A stretch of 61,146 bases of DNA from Candidatus Cloacimonadota bacterium (lineage in GTDB: Bacteria > Cloacimonadota > Cloacimonadia > Cloacimonadales > Cloacimonadaceae): NCBI GenBank assembly GCA_023421135.1, contig JAEZUG010000079.1:1-61146 (forward strand), written 5' to 3'. Within the stretch, counting starts at the first letter, position 1. The number at the start of each line of letters is the position of its first letter. The position numbers and the translations under genes are program-made. The notes beneath the pieces were generated by a model, which saw only the letters and a list, made by a program, of their open reading frames with translations, had not been told where the DNA came from and did not search any database. Positions 42,122 to 50,897 of the stretch are shown piece by piece.

Positions 42122-43762
42122 CTAGTTGTAAAGATACCGCTTGATCTTTTGAGTGGGAGTCTTTTGGAAGGGTTCGTTCACTATCTGAATCTTGGCTATG
42201 CGTGAGAAACTGGATAGTACCTTATTGACTTCCAGGCGGTTCCTTTCCATGATCTCAGAGATTTGTGATTCAGAGATCTTATCTGCATCCATGGCTTCAA
42301 GATCCGGATAGATCAGGCCATGCAGAGCTCCATTGCGTTCCAGCACCAGAGATTCACTGATGTAGTCCAGATTATTCAGCTTCTGCTCCACCAGCTCCGG
42401 ATAGATATTCTCTCCTCCGGCTCCCAGAATCACATTCTTGCTGCGTCCGCGGATATAGATGAAGTTATCCTTATCTATAGTGCCGATATCACCGGTGTAG
42501 AGCCAGCCATCCCGGAGCACATCAGCGGTGGCTTCCTGATTTTTGTAATATCCCAGGAAGACTTGTTCTCCTTTGATCATGATCTCCCCGGGTATCTTAG
42601 CGGGATCTGAGGAATTGACCTTGGCAGTGAGATACTTCACGATTTTCCCGCTGGATTCAGGGCGGTGCTCAAACCACCTGCTATAGGAGATCAGAGGTCC
42701 GCACTCCGTCATCCCATAACCAATAGTAATAGGGAAGCGGATTGCTTTCATGAAGTACTCCACCTCTGCGTTCATCGGAGCTCCACCTGCCACAAGCTCT
42801 GTGACAGAGCCTCCGAAAGCATCGATAAGCTTATTCAGGATCTTCTTTTTCACAAGCTTGTTCAAGATTGGTATCTTCAGCATGGCCTTGATCTTAGGCT
42901 GCTCCAGAGTGGGCTGAAGCTGCTTCTTGTAGATCTTTTCCACTAGGAGCGGAACCGTGAGCACGATATTGGGCTTCAGGTCTTTCATCGCTGCCAGAAG
43001 CACTTTGGGAGTGGGGATTCGCTCTATAAAATTGATATGATTGCCCCGTGTGAAGGGATAAAGCAGATCAAAACTGCAGGCATAGGCATGAGCCAAAGGC
43101 AGGAAGGCAATCACTTTAGCACCCTCTTTGAAGAGCAGGTTCTCCCGGGCAACGATCAGATTTGCCAGGAGACTGCGGTGCGGCAACATCACACCCTTGG
43201 AGAATCCTGTGGTGCCCGAAGTGTAGATAATTGCGCCCATATCCTCATTATCAGCCACATCCTCAAAATGCAGGTTCTCTTTGTTCATGCGGTTGATCTC
43301 ATCGATTCCCTGAATGGGGCGGATGAGCTCTTTCTTGCTATCTACCTTATTATACAGAATACTGAAGTTTTCCAGAGCAAAGACATAGGAGCATTTGGAA
43401 AGGGCATCATCGTCGATGGAGTCGTTTTTATCCTTGCTCACAAAGAAGAGCTTGGCTTCGCTGTGGTTCACAATATGTTGCGTCTCGTCTGCTGAGAAAT
43501 TGGCCAGAATGGGAACAATCACTGCTCCATAAGAAACGCTGGCCAGCCAGACTACGCCCCAGTTCGAGCTGTTCTTTCCGGCAAGAGCTACTTTGTCACC
43601 CTTCTCCAGCCCGCAAGCTTTGAATAAACGATGCAGCCAGGCAATCTGCTTTCCAACATCACCGTATGTCATGGAAGGACCCGGATAATCTGTAAAAGCC
43701 GGGTTATCCCAATAGGTCTTTATCGAATCTAAAATAATCGGGATAAGTTTCTCTGAAATCAT
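42122..43762 (-). CDS. AMP-forming long-chain acyl-CoA synthetase / AMP-binding ligase
   Basis: Activates a carboxylic acid to acyl-AMP and then acyl-CoA. The 546-aa ANL-superfamily protein has the P-loop YTSGTTGFSKGVMLPHRSL (about residue 180), GYGMTECGPLISY (adenine pocket), YTGDIGTIDKDNFIYIRGRSKNVI (hinge Asp and Arg) and the C-terminal lysine region FQKTPTQKIKRYL. Closest in feel to long-chain acyl-CoA ligases. It could feed the acyl-CoA dehydrogenase at 5105, though not linked. ATG 43762 is chosen, five bases after AGGAG; the upstream GTG would be too close. A TTGACA (43879-43884 on the minus strand) may be a -35 box. Confidence 0.88.
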   Translation of the reverse strand: MISEKLIPIILDSIKTYWDNPAFTDYPGPSMTYGDVGKQIAWLHRLFKACGLEKGDKVALAGKNSSNWGVVWLASVSYGAVIVPILANFSADETQHIVNHSEAKLFFVSKDKNDSIDDDALSKCSYVFALENFSILYNKVDSKKELIRPIQGIDEINRMNKENLHFEDVADNEDMGAIIYTSGTTGFSKGVMLPHRSLLANLIVARENLLFKEGAKVIAFLPLAHAYACSFDLLYPFTRGNHINFIERIPTPKVLLAAMKDLKPNIVLTVPLLVEKIYKKQLQPTLEQPKIKAMLKIPILNKLVKKKILNKLIDAFGGSVTELVAGGAPMNAEVEYFMKAIRFPITIGYGMTECGPLISYSRWFEHRPESSGKIVKYLTAKVNSSDPAKIPGEIMIKGEQVFLGYYKNQEATADVLRDGWLYTGDIGTIDKDNFIYIRGRSKNVILGAGGENIYPELVEQKLNNLDYISESLVLERNGALHGLIYPDLEAMDADKISESQISEIMERNRLEVNKVLSSFSRIAKIQIVNEPFQKTPTQKIKRYLYN

Positions 43763-43986
43763 CACTTCTCCTTATCAATACTCTGCTACTGCCAGACAAA
43801 CGATCTGTTGCCGTCTGCTAACAGCTTATGAGCAAAGCACTTGACATTTTCTCGATAGCTTTTTTGCTTTTCTGCATCTGTCAAGACTAAAAAAAGCACA
43901 AAACACAAAATCTCCCACGATCTGTTGCTCAATTGTGGATGTTTGGAGATTAGCTCTGCCAAACAGGACAGGATTGTGGGGCTTGC

Positions 43987-44430
43987 TTATTCGTCTTCTG
44001 GGAGCAGCGGCCCTTTGCCGTAGCTGATCTTACCTGAGAAGTAGCGTTTCTTCATCTCAGGTAGTTTGGCGATATAGGCTTCCGGGCCATGCTTCTGAAT
44101 ATAGCACTGCGCAAACATCTTAAGGTTGTGGGGGAGACTGCCGGCTCTATCAGCCGCTGGATGCAGGCGATTGCAGGGGAAATCCTCGCATTCATAGCAG
44201 AAATGCACGTCCTTCTCTTCGGCACAGGCAAATTGCTCGCACCGGGCATCAAGATGCTTGCAATTGCCATCCAGAGCTCTGCAGCCTGGGCAGGGAAGGT
44301 CTGCTTCCTTGACACCGTGTTGCAGCAGCATGGGGATGATTTCTGGATGATCCTTGGCCAGATACAGACTGCAGCCTCCGCAATAAATTCCACAGGGAGA
44401 AATCAGATCTGTTGTTTGGTTGTTTTCCAT
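43987..44430 (-). CDS. DUF3795 cysteine-rich protein
   Basis: A 147-aa protein recognised as DUF3795 from its opening LISPCGIYCGGCSLYLAK and evenly spaced cysteine pairs (LPCPGCRAL, GNCKHLDARCEQF, HFCYECEDFPCNRL). These suggest two zinc- or Fe-S-binding knuckles. It is common in anaerobes; no function is established to my knowledge. It stands alone upstream of the acyl-CoA synthetase with a 224-bp gap. AGGAGCC precedes the ATG. Confidence 0.85.
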   Translation of the reverse strand: MENNQTTDLISPCGIYCGGCSLYLAKDHPEIIPMLLQHGVKEADLPCPGCRALDGNCKHLDARCEQFACAEEKDVHFCYECEDFPCNRLHPAADRAGSLPHNLKMFAQCYIQKHGPEAYIAKLPEMKKRYFSGKISYGKGPLLPEDE

Positions 44431-44523
44431 AAGTCGGGCTCCTGTTGAGATAAGTTGTGCATATTCAAGCCAGCTATGAGCTTATGTCAAGCAAAATCTT
44501 CATTCTTCACTCGTCCCTGAGAC

Positions 44524-44615
44524 GACACCCATGAGACACCCATGAGACACCCATGTGACACCCATGTAAACTCATGCGTGTCTTATGGGTATGAGATGCG
44601 TTTCTGGTGCGTGCC
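44524..44615 (-). repeat. Family A 11-bp-unit inverted element, copy A5
   Basis: A reverse-orientation copy of exactly 92 bp. Homogeneous-arm units start at 44524, 44535, 44546 and 44557, the spacer AAAC is 44568-44571, and varied-arm units start at 44572, 44583, 44594 and 44605. Read on the minus strand the spacer is GTTT, with unit 4 GACACGCATGA, as in A1, A3, A4 and A6. It lies between the giant GLUG gene and DUF3795, both on the minus strand. Confidence 0.9.
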
Positions 44616-44619
44616 AAAA

Positions 44620-44662
44620 AAGGAGAGAAACAACGCAGTGTAATGCTGATGATTACACTGCG
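44620..44662 (-). terminator. Probable terminator of the giant GLUG protein gene
   Basis: A perfect 11-bp stem CGCAGTGTAAT/ATTACACTGCG with a 7-nt loop lies 26 bp after the stop of 44688-49664. On the minus strand TTGTTTCTCTCCTTTTTT follows. The T-tract is offset by a few bases, so termination strength is uncertain. Confidence 0.6.
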
Positions 44663-44687
44663 CTGAGTAAGGATATCTGAATTATGT

Positions 44688-47600
44688 TTATCTCTGGGAA
44701 AAGAGCGCTTCTATGTAATAGAAAGCTGCATCTTGGCTTGCTTCCTCGGCATAGTAGAGCTCCGAAGTCTCGGCAATCAAATCATAAGTGCCGTTCACTG
44801 AGCTTGCCCTATACACCTTGTATGAGTTTGCATTGGGGATTGCATCCCAATCCAAAAAGGCAAAGCCTTCTGCATTGCTGATGCGTAAGGCGGGGGCAAG
44901 ACCCTGCACTTCCAGTTCCAGCGAGATTGTCTTAGTGGGATAAAGCGGGTCATTGGAATGAATCTTAAGTAAAGCCTGATACGCTCCCGGGAGCAGACCA
45001 TCTGCTGAGAAGTTGCCGGTCAAGGATACTGATGAGTAACCTTCAACTATTCCCTCCCAGCTATCCAGAGAGAACCAAGCTGCGTTTGCTGAGCCTTCCT
45101 CAAGGGTGAAAGCCCCTGTTAATATATGGGGTTCGGCTCCGTAGATATCGCCAATTATCTGATAGGGCATGCTTTGAGTACCGGTATATCCCGAGGGAAC
45201 AGTAATGTTAACGCCTGCCGTGGCAGTTTCATTCATATGCACAACACCCCACATTCCAGCGCCGATACCTGTCCAGGTTATGGTATTGCCAACACCTGAT
45301 GTGATATCGGGAGTCATCGTTCCGCCTGATCCGCCCACGAAACCGCTGACACTGTTGATGATGAAGCCATCGGGGAGATCAATAATCACCTGCTTCAGCC
45401 ATTCTTCGTCGGTACTGGCGTTATGGACGGTAAACACCCAATCGGAGGTTGAACCAGCCGTGTATTGGGATGTGTTCAGGGTGAGCGTGGAGCCAATGAT
45501 ACTGCGCTGCGAAAGCCACTTTGTTCCGGGCTTCATGGTCTCTTGCCCCTGTCTTTGCACATCCTCAACTATGGTGTAGAAGCTCAAAGGCTTGCTACCG
45601 TTGTTGGTGATAGTAAGCGTTTCCGAGCCTGTAGCTCCTGTCGCCAAGCTTTTGCCAAGCGTTTCCGTGTTTAGGGCAATAGTTGGATTGGTATAGCTCT
45701 GCCCGCTTAACGGGAGCGAAACAGAGGAGTTTGAATAGCTATTGCTGCCGATAATAAGGTTGCCATCAAAGTTACCGGCTGTGGGTGGGTTGAAGCTGAG
45801 GCCAAAGCTCATAGAGTCTCCCGCAGGAATGGAGAAAGGCAGTAGGTTACGCTGTACCCTGCTTTGGGAAACGCTATATCCCTCTGGAACGTTCACCGTG
45901 CCTTCCAGCAGCCCACCTCCGATATTGCTGATGCTGAAAGCTAGGGTGGAGGAACTGCCAGCCAACTGCTCGGTAAAGCTGAATCCGGTGGAGCTAAGTG
46001 AGATTTGTGGAGTATCCCCATAGCTTACTTCAAGAGTAACAGGGATGTTGGTATCCCAGTAGTTATAGGCATTGGAGTTCACATTGATCACAGCCTGGTA
46101 GCTGCCAACAGGCAGGTTTGCGGCATTGAAACTCATCCCGAGTACAACGCTCTGGCGGGAGTTTACTTCAGTATGAATGCTCTGCTGATTGTTCAGGGAC
46201 AGCCAGGAATCGGCATAGCCGGCAGGAGAACCGGTCACCACCACATCATCGATGCTGATGCCCCAAGCTGCACGGGCGTTACCCGCAAAGCCGATATAGT
46301 ACTGAGCGCTGGGATTGGGCAAGGCTAAGGTGCAAGATGCCCAATAGTTTACGTTTTCCATGTCCTTAAGCAATGTCCATGCACCAGTGGCAGAAGTGCG
46401 GTAATACACGGATAGCTCATCTGCTGTATAAGGCAGGGCGTGCATAAAGTAATAGAAGTTTAGCTGTGGACTGTAGCTGATAGAGCTAAGATCAAGCGAA
46501 GGAGTAACCAGCATGGTGATGTCCTCTTCGCTATCGTCATCAATCAGGTTGGCGTTGCAGTAACCGCTATGCGCATCATTAGGCAATCCAGGAGAGCCAC
46601 GCCTGAAAGTCCAGCTTATATCACTGCCAGATAGCTGCTCCTGGGTCCATCCAGCTGGCATGACTGCTCCTTGTTCAAAATCTTCACTCAGGACAGTCTG
46701 CGTGCTACGGTTGGGATATACTACTGTGGCTGTTAGGGATAGAACTTGTGCTCCAGTATTGGTGATGGAAAGCAAACCGTTTGTGCTAGCGCTGGGTAGT
46801 AGCTCGATCTGGAACTCCTGATGGTTGAAGACCATTGTTGCGGGTGCCAGGCGTATCTGGGGATATCCGCCATTCTGGTCCAGGGAGTGTTCCCATATCG
46901 ACACCATGTCCCAGTCCACATAAGTTGAGGTAGTTTGCATTTCCGCAGTGGTTTTACCATAAGTGTTGCTCAAACCCGCAGAGGTATTCAGGTTGGCAAG
47001 CTGCTTGTTCCAATAGCAGGAAGTGAGAGTAACAGTGTTGGCCTGAGCCGCAAAACCTCCAACAACGGCAGAGCTGCTCGCACCATAATCCATAATCACA
47101 GACGCATAGCAGTTCTTAATCTGTCCTCCGCTAAAGGTTCCTGCCACTCCGGCAAATCCACCCACGATCTCGTATCCGGTAACCTTACCTGTTGCAAAGC
47201 TGTCGTAGATGTTCACTCCTGCACCAACTAATCCGCCTACCTTCTGGGTTCCGTGAACATTTCCACGGAATGAGCATTTACTAACGGTGCCGCTGTTAAC
47301 GCCCATCAAGCCTCCGCAATAGATGCCGAACAAACTTATGATCTCCGCCTCTCCGTTAGTGCGCACATGGCAGTTGTCAACTGTCCCGTTGTTCACGCCG
47401 ACCAGCCCTCCAACCTGGTGCCAACCTGCCACTATGTCTATGTTCAGGTTCAGGTTCTTCAGCTCAAAGCCTTGTCCGGTATAGCCAAACAGCCCTATGT
47501 TAGATTCATAACCTGTGTGGTTCAGGTGATTAGCTTTGAAGCCGGAAACAGTGCAGTGATTGCCATCCAGTTTGCCATAAAACTTGTTGTCACCACTGCT

Positions 47601-49664
47601 AGCCGAACCGATAGGCGTCCAGAAATAACCATAGTTGTATCCTGCGTTGCCCGGGAGGAAGTAGTCCGTCATATCTATGTCATTAATAATCTTAAAGTAC
47701 TTGTCGCTGTTCACCGTTCCACGAAAGTCATTTAGGCGGCTAAGTTGCCCCGGAGTGGAGATTAACCATGGGTCTGCCTGTGTGCCGTTACCTCCCGCAA
47801 AGGTCTCGGGAACAGGAATGCATACACTCCATACGCCAAGGTAATAAGTGCTTTCAGTTTCGCTATTGCTGCTGATTACCACATTGCCGTTATAAGTGCC
47901 ATAGGCAAGCGGAGTAAAAGTAAGAGTGTATTGCTGCGAAGCTCCTCCCGCAAGATTGAAGTCTAGTGTGTTGCGAGTGCTGCTTCCTGCCGCCAAGGCA
48001 TAATAATCCGGGGTGCTGATACTACCGGTTAGGGGAAGCTGACCGGTATTGGTGATGCTGAATGTTTGGCTTGAGGTGGAATATATGTATTGGTTGCCAA
48101 AGCTGATACTCGTTGGATTTACCTGAATGTGGGGCATAACGGGGTTGTTGCTGCCGGTTTGCTGCCAAACCAGATAGGGGTAGGCATCATTGAAGGAAGA
48201 GCTTATAAACCAGTAATCGGCTGTTCCGTTTGAGCTTTCTCCGGCGAAGTCCCATCCTTCATAGGTGGCCTGCGTCTTCATGGCATCAGTACTCTTCCCA
48301 AAGGTTCCCGCAGAGCCATAGGAGGTGCTCAAACCTGTGCTTTGATAGTCCCAATAGGAGTTTGAGACAGTGCCTGCTGTCAAATAGCCCAGCAAGCCTC
48401 CTCTATAGGCAGGATTCCCGAAGTTTGTCACCGCTCCGGTCGCAAAACAATCTGCTATGCCGGGAGCACCGCTCTGAGTCTGATAGCCCACCAATCCGCC
48501 AATATATTCATAGCCTCTGGCTGCTGCGCGTGAATATGACTTGTTGATATAGCCATTATTCTGCCCCACCAGACCTCCCACGGTATTGCCGGTGCTGATA
48601 ACATCCCCACTTGAGCAACAACGGTTTAGTGTTCCATTATTCCAACCGACCAAGCCTCCGTTCCACAGTGTACCACTCACACTACCGGAAGCGGAACAGT
48701 TTGTGAGGCATCCATTGTTCCTGCCCACTAACATCCCTGCGGCATTCCCTCCTAGCACGGAATTGCCTGCTGCACTGGCTATGCTAAGGTTCTCAATGAG
48801 GGCTGTGCTGCCTGTATTGCCAAAGAATCCGCAATCTGCATATCCGGAACGGTTGATCTCTAAGCCTGTAATACTTTTGAAATTGCCATCTAAGTGAGCT
48901 TGGAAAGGTGTGGAACTTGTCCCCACTGGCATCCATCCTGCGCTGCCCCATGCAGTGTATCCTGCTCCACCCTGGTCTAGGTAGGGGCTTAGGTCAATAT
49001 CGTTCATCAGCTTGAAATGGGTGGCTGAGTACGTGCTTCCCAGATAGTTCCGCAAGCTGTTAAGCTGAGCTGCCGTGCTTATCTGATAAGGATTCCCGGC
49101 AGAGCCGTCACCGCTCCCATAGAAGTATGTATTGGTTGGAAAGCTGATGTTATCTATCCAGGCACGGTTTCTTTTCCAGCCATCCCATCCTGTGTCACTG
49201 TTGTCCCGTGTGAAAGACCAAGATAGGTTATGCACACCCACGGTTATGGGGAAAGAAACATAGGTCCAGCCTATGCTTCCCGCCCATTGATTTTGTAAGT
49301 TTCCATCGATATAGAACTTCAAAAAGTCCCCAAACACTGCTCCCCAATATTCTGTGTCAGTTTTGAAGTAAAAGCTGATGTTCCCCGCGTTCAGCACGTT
49401 GATATTCAGGTTCAAGTTCGAGATAGAGTTGTTGTAATACCCGCCTGATATAGCGCTTGCCGTTCCTGAAAATGGTTCCCATGTGGAAGTGTTCCACTGG
49501 TTGTTCGGGGTAGTTGTGAACCAAGGGATATTACTTGGGTCTTGGGATTCGAAACCCTCAAAGGTTGCTTGGGCAAACAGCCCGACTGTGCTTACGATGG
49601 AAAGCAACAGAATTAGGTACTTAAATAATTGGCTTTCTTGCAGGATATGCGTCAACTCTTGCAT
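44688..49664 (-). CDS. Giant secreted GLUG-repeat protein
   Basis: A 1658-aa exported protein, probably a surface adhesin. ATG 49664 follows AGGTGAT; the first 30 residues end in a signal peptide (LFKYLILLLSIVSTVGLFAQ). A cleaved-adhesin-like domain lies at about 32-155. Two GLUG blocks follow, near residues 280-500 and 720-945, each with NDIDL-type openers and several GGLVGxNNGxxxxC repeats (GGLVGWNNGTLNRC, GGLVGVNNGTVDNC). Choice-of-anchor D/Ig-like domains (TPLAYGTYNGNVVISSN) alternate with them, then an unusual region near 1380-1520 with DEEWLKQVIIDLPDG. A fibronectin-III-like end (LRISNAEGFAFLDWDAI...) closes it. There is no FlgD-like sorting domain, unlike the other two large secreted proteins here. 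Domain edges are approximate. Confidence 0.86.
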   Translation of the reverse strand: MQELTHILQESQLFKYLILLLSIVSTVGLFAQATFEGFESQDPSNIPWFTTTPNNQWNTSTWEPFSGTASAISGGYYNNSISNLNLNINVLNAGNISFYFKTDTEYWGAVFGDFLKFYIDGNLQNQWAGSIGWTYVSFPITVGVHNLSWSFTRDNSDTGWDGWKRNRAWIDNISFPTNTYFYGSGDGSAGNPYQISTAAQLNSLRNYLGSTYSATHFKLMNDIDLSPYLDQGGAGYTAWGSAGWMPVGTSSTPFQAHLDGNFKSITGLEINRSGYADCGFFGNTGSTALIENLSIASAAGNSVLGGNAAGMLVGRNNGCLTNCSASGSVSGTLWNGGLVGWNNGTLNRCCSSGDVISTGNTVGGLVGQNNGYINKSYSRAAARGYEYIGGLVGYQTQSGAPGIADCFATGAVTNFGNPAYRGGLLGYLTAGTVSNSYWDYQSTGLSTSYGSAGTFGKSTDAMKTQATYEGWDFAGESSNGTADYWFISSSFNDAYPYLVWQQTGSNNPVMPHIQVNPTSISFGNQYIYSTSSQTFSITNTGQLPLTGSISTPDYYALAAGSSTRNTLDFNLAGGASQQYTLTFTPLAYGTYNGNVVISSNSETESTYYLGVWSVCIPVPETFAGGNGTQADPWLISTPGQLSRLNDFRGTVNSDKYFKIINDIDMTDYFLPGNAGYNYGYFWTPIGSASSGDNKFYGKLDGNHCTVSGFKANHLNHTGYESNIGLFGYTGQGFELKNLNLNIDIVAGWHQVGGLVGVNNGTVDNCHVRTNGEAEIISLFGIYCGGLMGVNSGTVSKCSFRGNVHGTQKVGGLVGAGVNIYDSFATGKVTGYEIVGGFAGVAGTFSGGQIKNCYASVIMDYGASSSAVVGGFAAQANTVTLTSCYWNKQLANLNTSAGLSNTYGKTTAEMQTTSTYVDWDMVSIWEHSLDQNGGYPQIRLAPATMVFNHQEFQIELLPSASTNGLLSITNTGAQVLSLTATVVYPNRSTQTVLSEDFEQGAVMPAGWTQEQLSGSDISWTFRRGSPGLPNDAHSGYCNANLIDDDSEEDITMLVTPSLDLSSISYSPQLNFYYFMHALPYTADELSVYYRTSATGAWTLLKDMENVNYWASCTLALPNPSAQYYIGFAGNARAAWGISIDDVVVTGSPAGYADSWLSLNNQQSIHTEVNSRQSVVLGMSFNAANLPVGSYQAVINVNSNAYNYWDTNIPVTLEVSYGDTPQISLSSTGFSFTEQLAGSSSTLAFSISNIGGGLLEGTVNVPEGYSVSQSRVQRNLLPFSIPAGDSMSFGLSFNPPTAGNFDGNLIIGSNSYSNSSVSLPLSGQSYTNPTIALNTETLGKSLATGATGSETLTITNNGSKPLSFYTIVEDVQRQGQETMKPGTKWLSQRSIIGSTLTLNTSQYTAGSTSDWVFTVHNASTDEEWLKQVIIDLPDGFIINSVSGFVGGSGGTMTPDITSGVGNTITWTGIGAGMWGVVHMNETATAGVNITVPSGYTGTQSMPYQIIGDIYGAEPHILTGAFTLEEGSANAAWFSLDSWEGIVEGYSSVSLTGNFSADGLLPGAYQALLKIHSNDPLYPTKTISLELEVQGLAPALRISNAEGFAFLDWDAIPNANSYKVYRASSVNGTYDLIAETSELYYAEEASQDAAFYYIEALFSQR

Positions 49665-49760
49665 CAGTATCACCTACTCAGTTTTATTTCTCGGGACTGA
49701 TTTAATTCCCGCGGAATCTGTCAAGTCGAAGTTTGGATGGCAGTTTCTGCTCTCCCAATT

Positions 49761-49852
49761 AACGGCTTAACCATAACTAATGATAGGATGAGCCTTTCAT
49801 TAGCCAAGGTTAAGGATAGGTTAAAGATAGGTTAAGGAAGCGTTAAAGAAGC
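49761..49852 (+). repeat. Family B 11-bp-unit inverted element, copy B3
   Basis: Left units start at 49761, 49772, 49783 and 49794, the spacer CAAG is 49805-49808, and right units start at 49809, 49820, 49831 and 49842, exactly 92 bp. Units 1 and 3 (AACGGCTTAAC, ATAGGATGAGC) match B2 closely. Right units alternate GTTAAGGATAG and GTTAAAGATAG. TGCTCTC (from 49748) and GAGAGCA (to 49865) extend the inverted repeat to about 118 bp. It is upstream of the GLUG gene and downstream of the peroxiredoxin. Confidence 0.9.
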
Positions 49853-49929
49853 GAAGGAGAGAGCAAGGGGGAAGATTGAGTGGTAGAGTGGTAGAGTAGT
49901 GTATACTACATGGATTAAAGACAGGGAAT

Positions 49930-49955
49930 AAAAGGGGAAGCGATTGTGCTTCCCC
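49930..49955 (-). terminator. Rho-independent terminator of the peroxiredoxin gene
   Basis: GGGGAAGC/GCTTCCCC forms a perfect 8-bp stem with a 6-nt loop; on the minus strand TTTTATT follows. It lies 18 bp after the stop codon. Confidence 0.85.
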
Positions 49956-49973
49956 ATCTTTGGATAAGTACTA

Positions 49974-50642
49974 TCAGGCTTTCCGATGTGTGAACCACCA
50001 GTCGTAGCCTTCCATCTCGCCTTTGGCGATCTTCTCTTTTCGTGCCATGGCAGTCTCGACATCCTTGGCAGGCGGAATAATTACTCTGTCACCCACAAGC
50101 TCGTTCTTGGGCCAGTTGGCAGGCATAGCGCAGGCATTTTTGTCCGAGAATTGCATGGCCTCAACCGCTCTGAGGATCTCTTCCATGTTTCTACCAAGCT
50201 CCTGAGGATAGTAGAAAATGATCCGAATGATGCCTTTATCGTCAACGATAAAGACCGCACGAACCGTGTTTGTACCCTTTCCGGGATGGATCAGCCCCAG
50301 TTTATCTGCGACGGCACCGGTATCAGCGATGATGGGGAATTCAATCTCCACACCGATATTCTCTTTGATCCATTCTTCCCACTTGATGTGAGCGAAAACC
50401 TGATCCACGCTCATGCCAATCAACTCTGTGTTCAAGGCTTTGAACTTGGGGTAGAGGTTTTGAAACGCTACAAACTCTGTGGTGCAGACGGGTGTGAAAT
50501 CTGCAGGGTGGCTGAATAACACAAACCACTTACCTGCCATATCCCCGGGCAAGTTCTTCTCTCCGCGGGTTGTGACGACTTTCATTTGGGGAAACACATC
50601 TCCTAAGAGAGGCATTGATTTGACGGCATTAATCTGTTCCAT
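49974..50642 (-). CDS. Peroxiredoxin (Prx6-type thioredoxin peroxidase)
   Basis: Reduces hydrogen peroxide and organic peroxides. The 222-aa protein has the peroxidatic Cys in SHPADFTPVCTTEF (near residue 47), the family Arg region, and a long C-terminal arm with DKNACAMPANWPKNELVGD, where Cys can act as resolving residue in archaeal-type Prx6 enzymes. ATG 50642 has AAGGAG six bases upstream; longer frames add only leader sequence. It is a single gene with a strong promoter and terminator, consistent with oxygen-stress defence in an anaerobe. Confidence 0.94.
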   Translation of the reverse strand: MEQINAVKSMPLLGDVFPQMKVVTTRGEKNLPGDMAGKWFVLFSHPADFTPVCTTEFVAFQNLYPKFKALNTELIGMSVDQVFAHIKWEEWIKENIGVEIEFPIIADTGAVADKLGLIHPGKGTNTVRAVFIVDDKGIIRIIFYYPQELGRNMEEILRAVEAMQFSDKNACAMPANWPKNELVGDRVIIPPAKDVETAMARKEKIAKGEMEGYDWWFTHRKA

Positions 50643-50680
50643 ATTAGGCTCCTTGGTTTTATTGATATTCTTTACCATAT

Positions 50681-50708
50681 AGTATAACACAATCTCTGAG
50701 AATGTCAG
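50681..50708 (-). promoter_or_regulatory. Sigma70-type promoter for the peroxiredoxin gene
   Basis: On the minus strand CTGACA (50708-50703) and TATACT (50686-50681) are 16 bp apart, each one base from consensus. The -10 box lies about 38 bp before the ATG at 50642. This is the best promoter match I saw in the window. Confidence 0.6.
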
Positions 50709-50778
50709 ACGGAATAAATCCCTTCATAGAGCTTTCTTTCCAACTGTGAAGTCCTGTGCAATAAGTCAGAGAATCTAG

Positions 50779-50806
50779 TTGACAATTCTTTGCAAACTCA
50801 TAGAAT
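50779..50806 (+). promoter_or_regulatory. Sigma70-type promoter upstream of the hybrid kinase
   Basis: TTGACA (50779-50784) and TAGAAT (50801-50806) are 16 bp apart. It would give a leader of about 85 nt before the kinase start at 50898, and might serve the TonB receptor and lipoprotein genes beyond it. Confidence 0.5.
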
Positions 50807-50897
50807 GGTAGAAGTACTAGTGCTATTTGAGACATGAGAATAGATTGAGGATCGTAAACGCTTAAATGTTAGCAAGATACTGTTCAGAGGAGTTTGA

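Noticed and set aside
43840..43900. Promoter for the acyl-CoA synthetase gene (TTGACA at 43879-43884, minus strand)
   Set aside because: The -35 hexamer is perfect but no good -10 box lies 16-18 bp away, so it is mentioned only in the gene entry.
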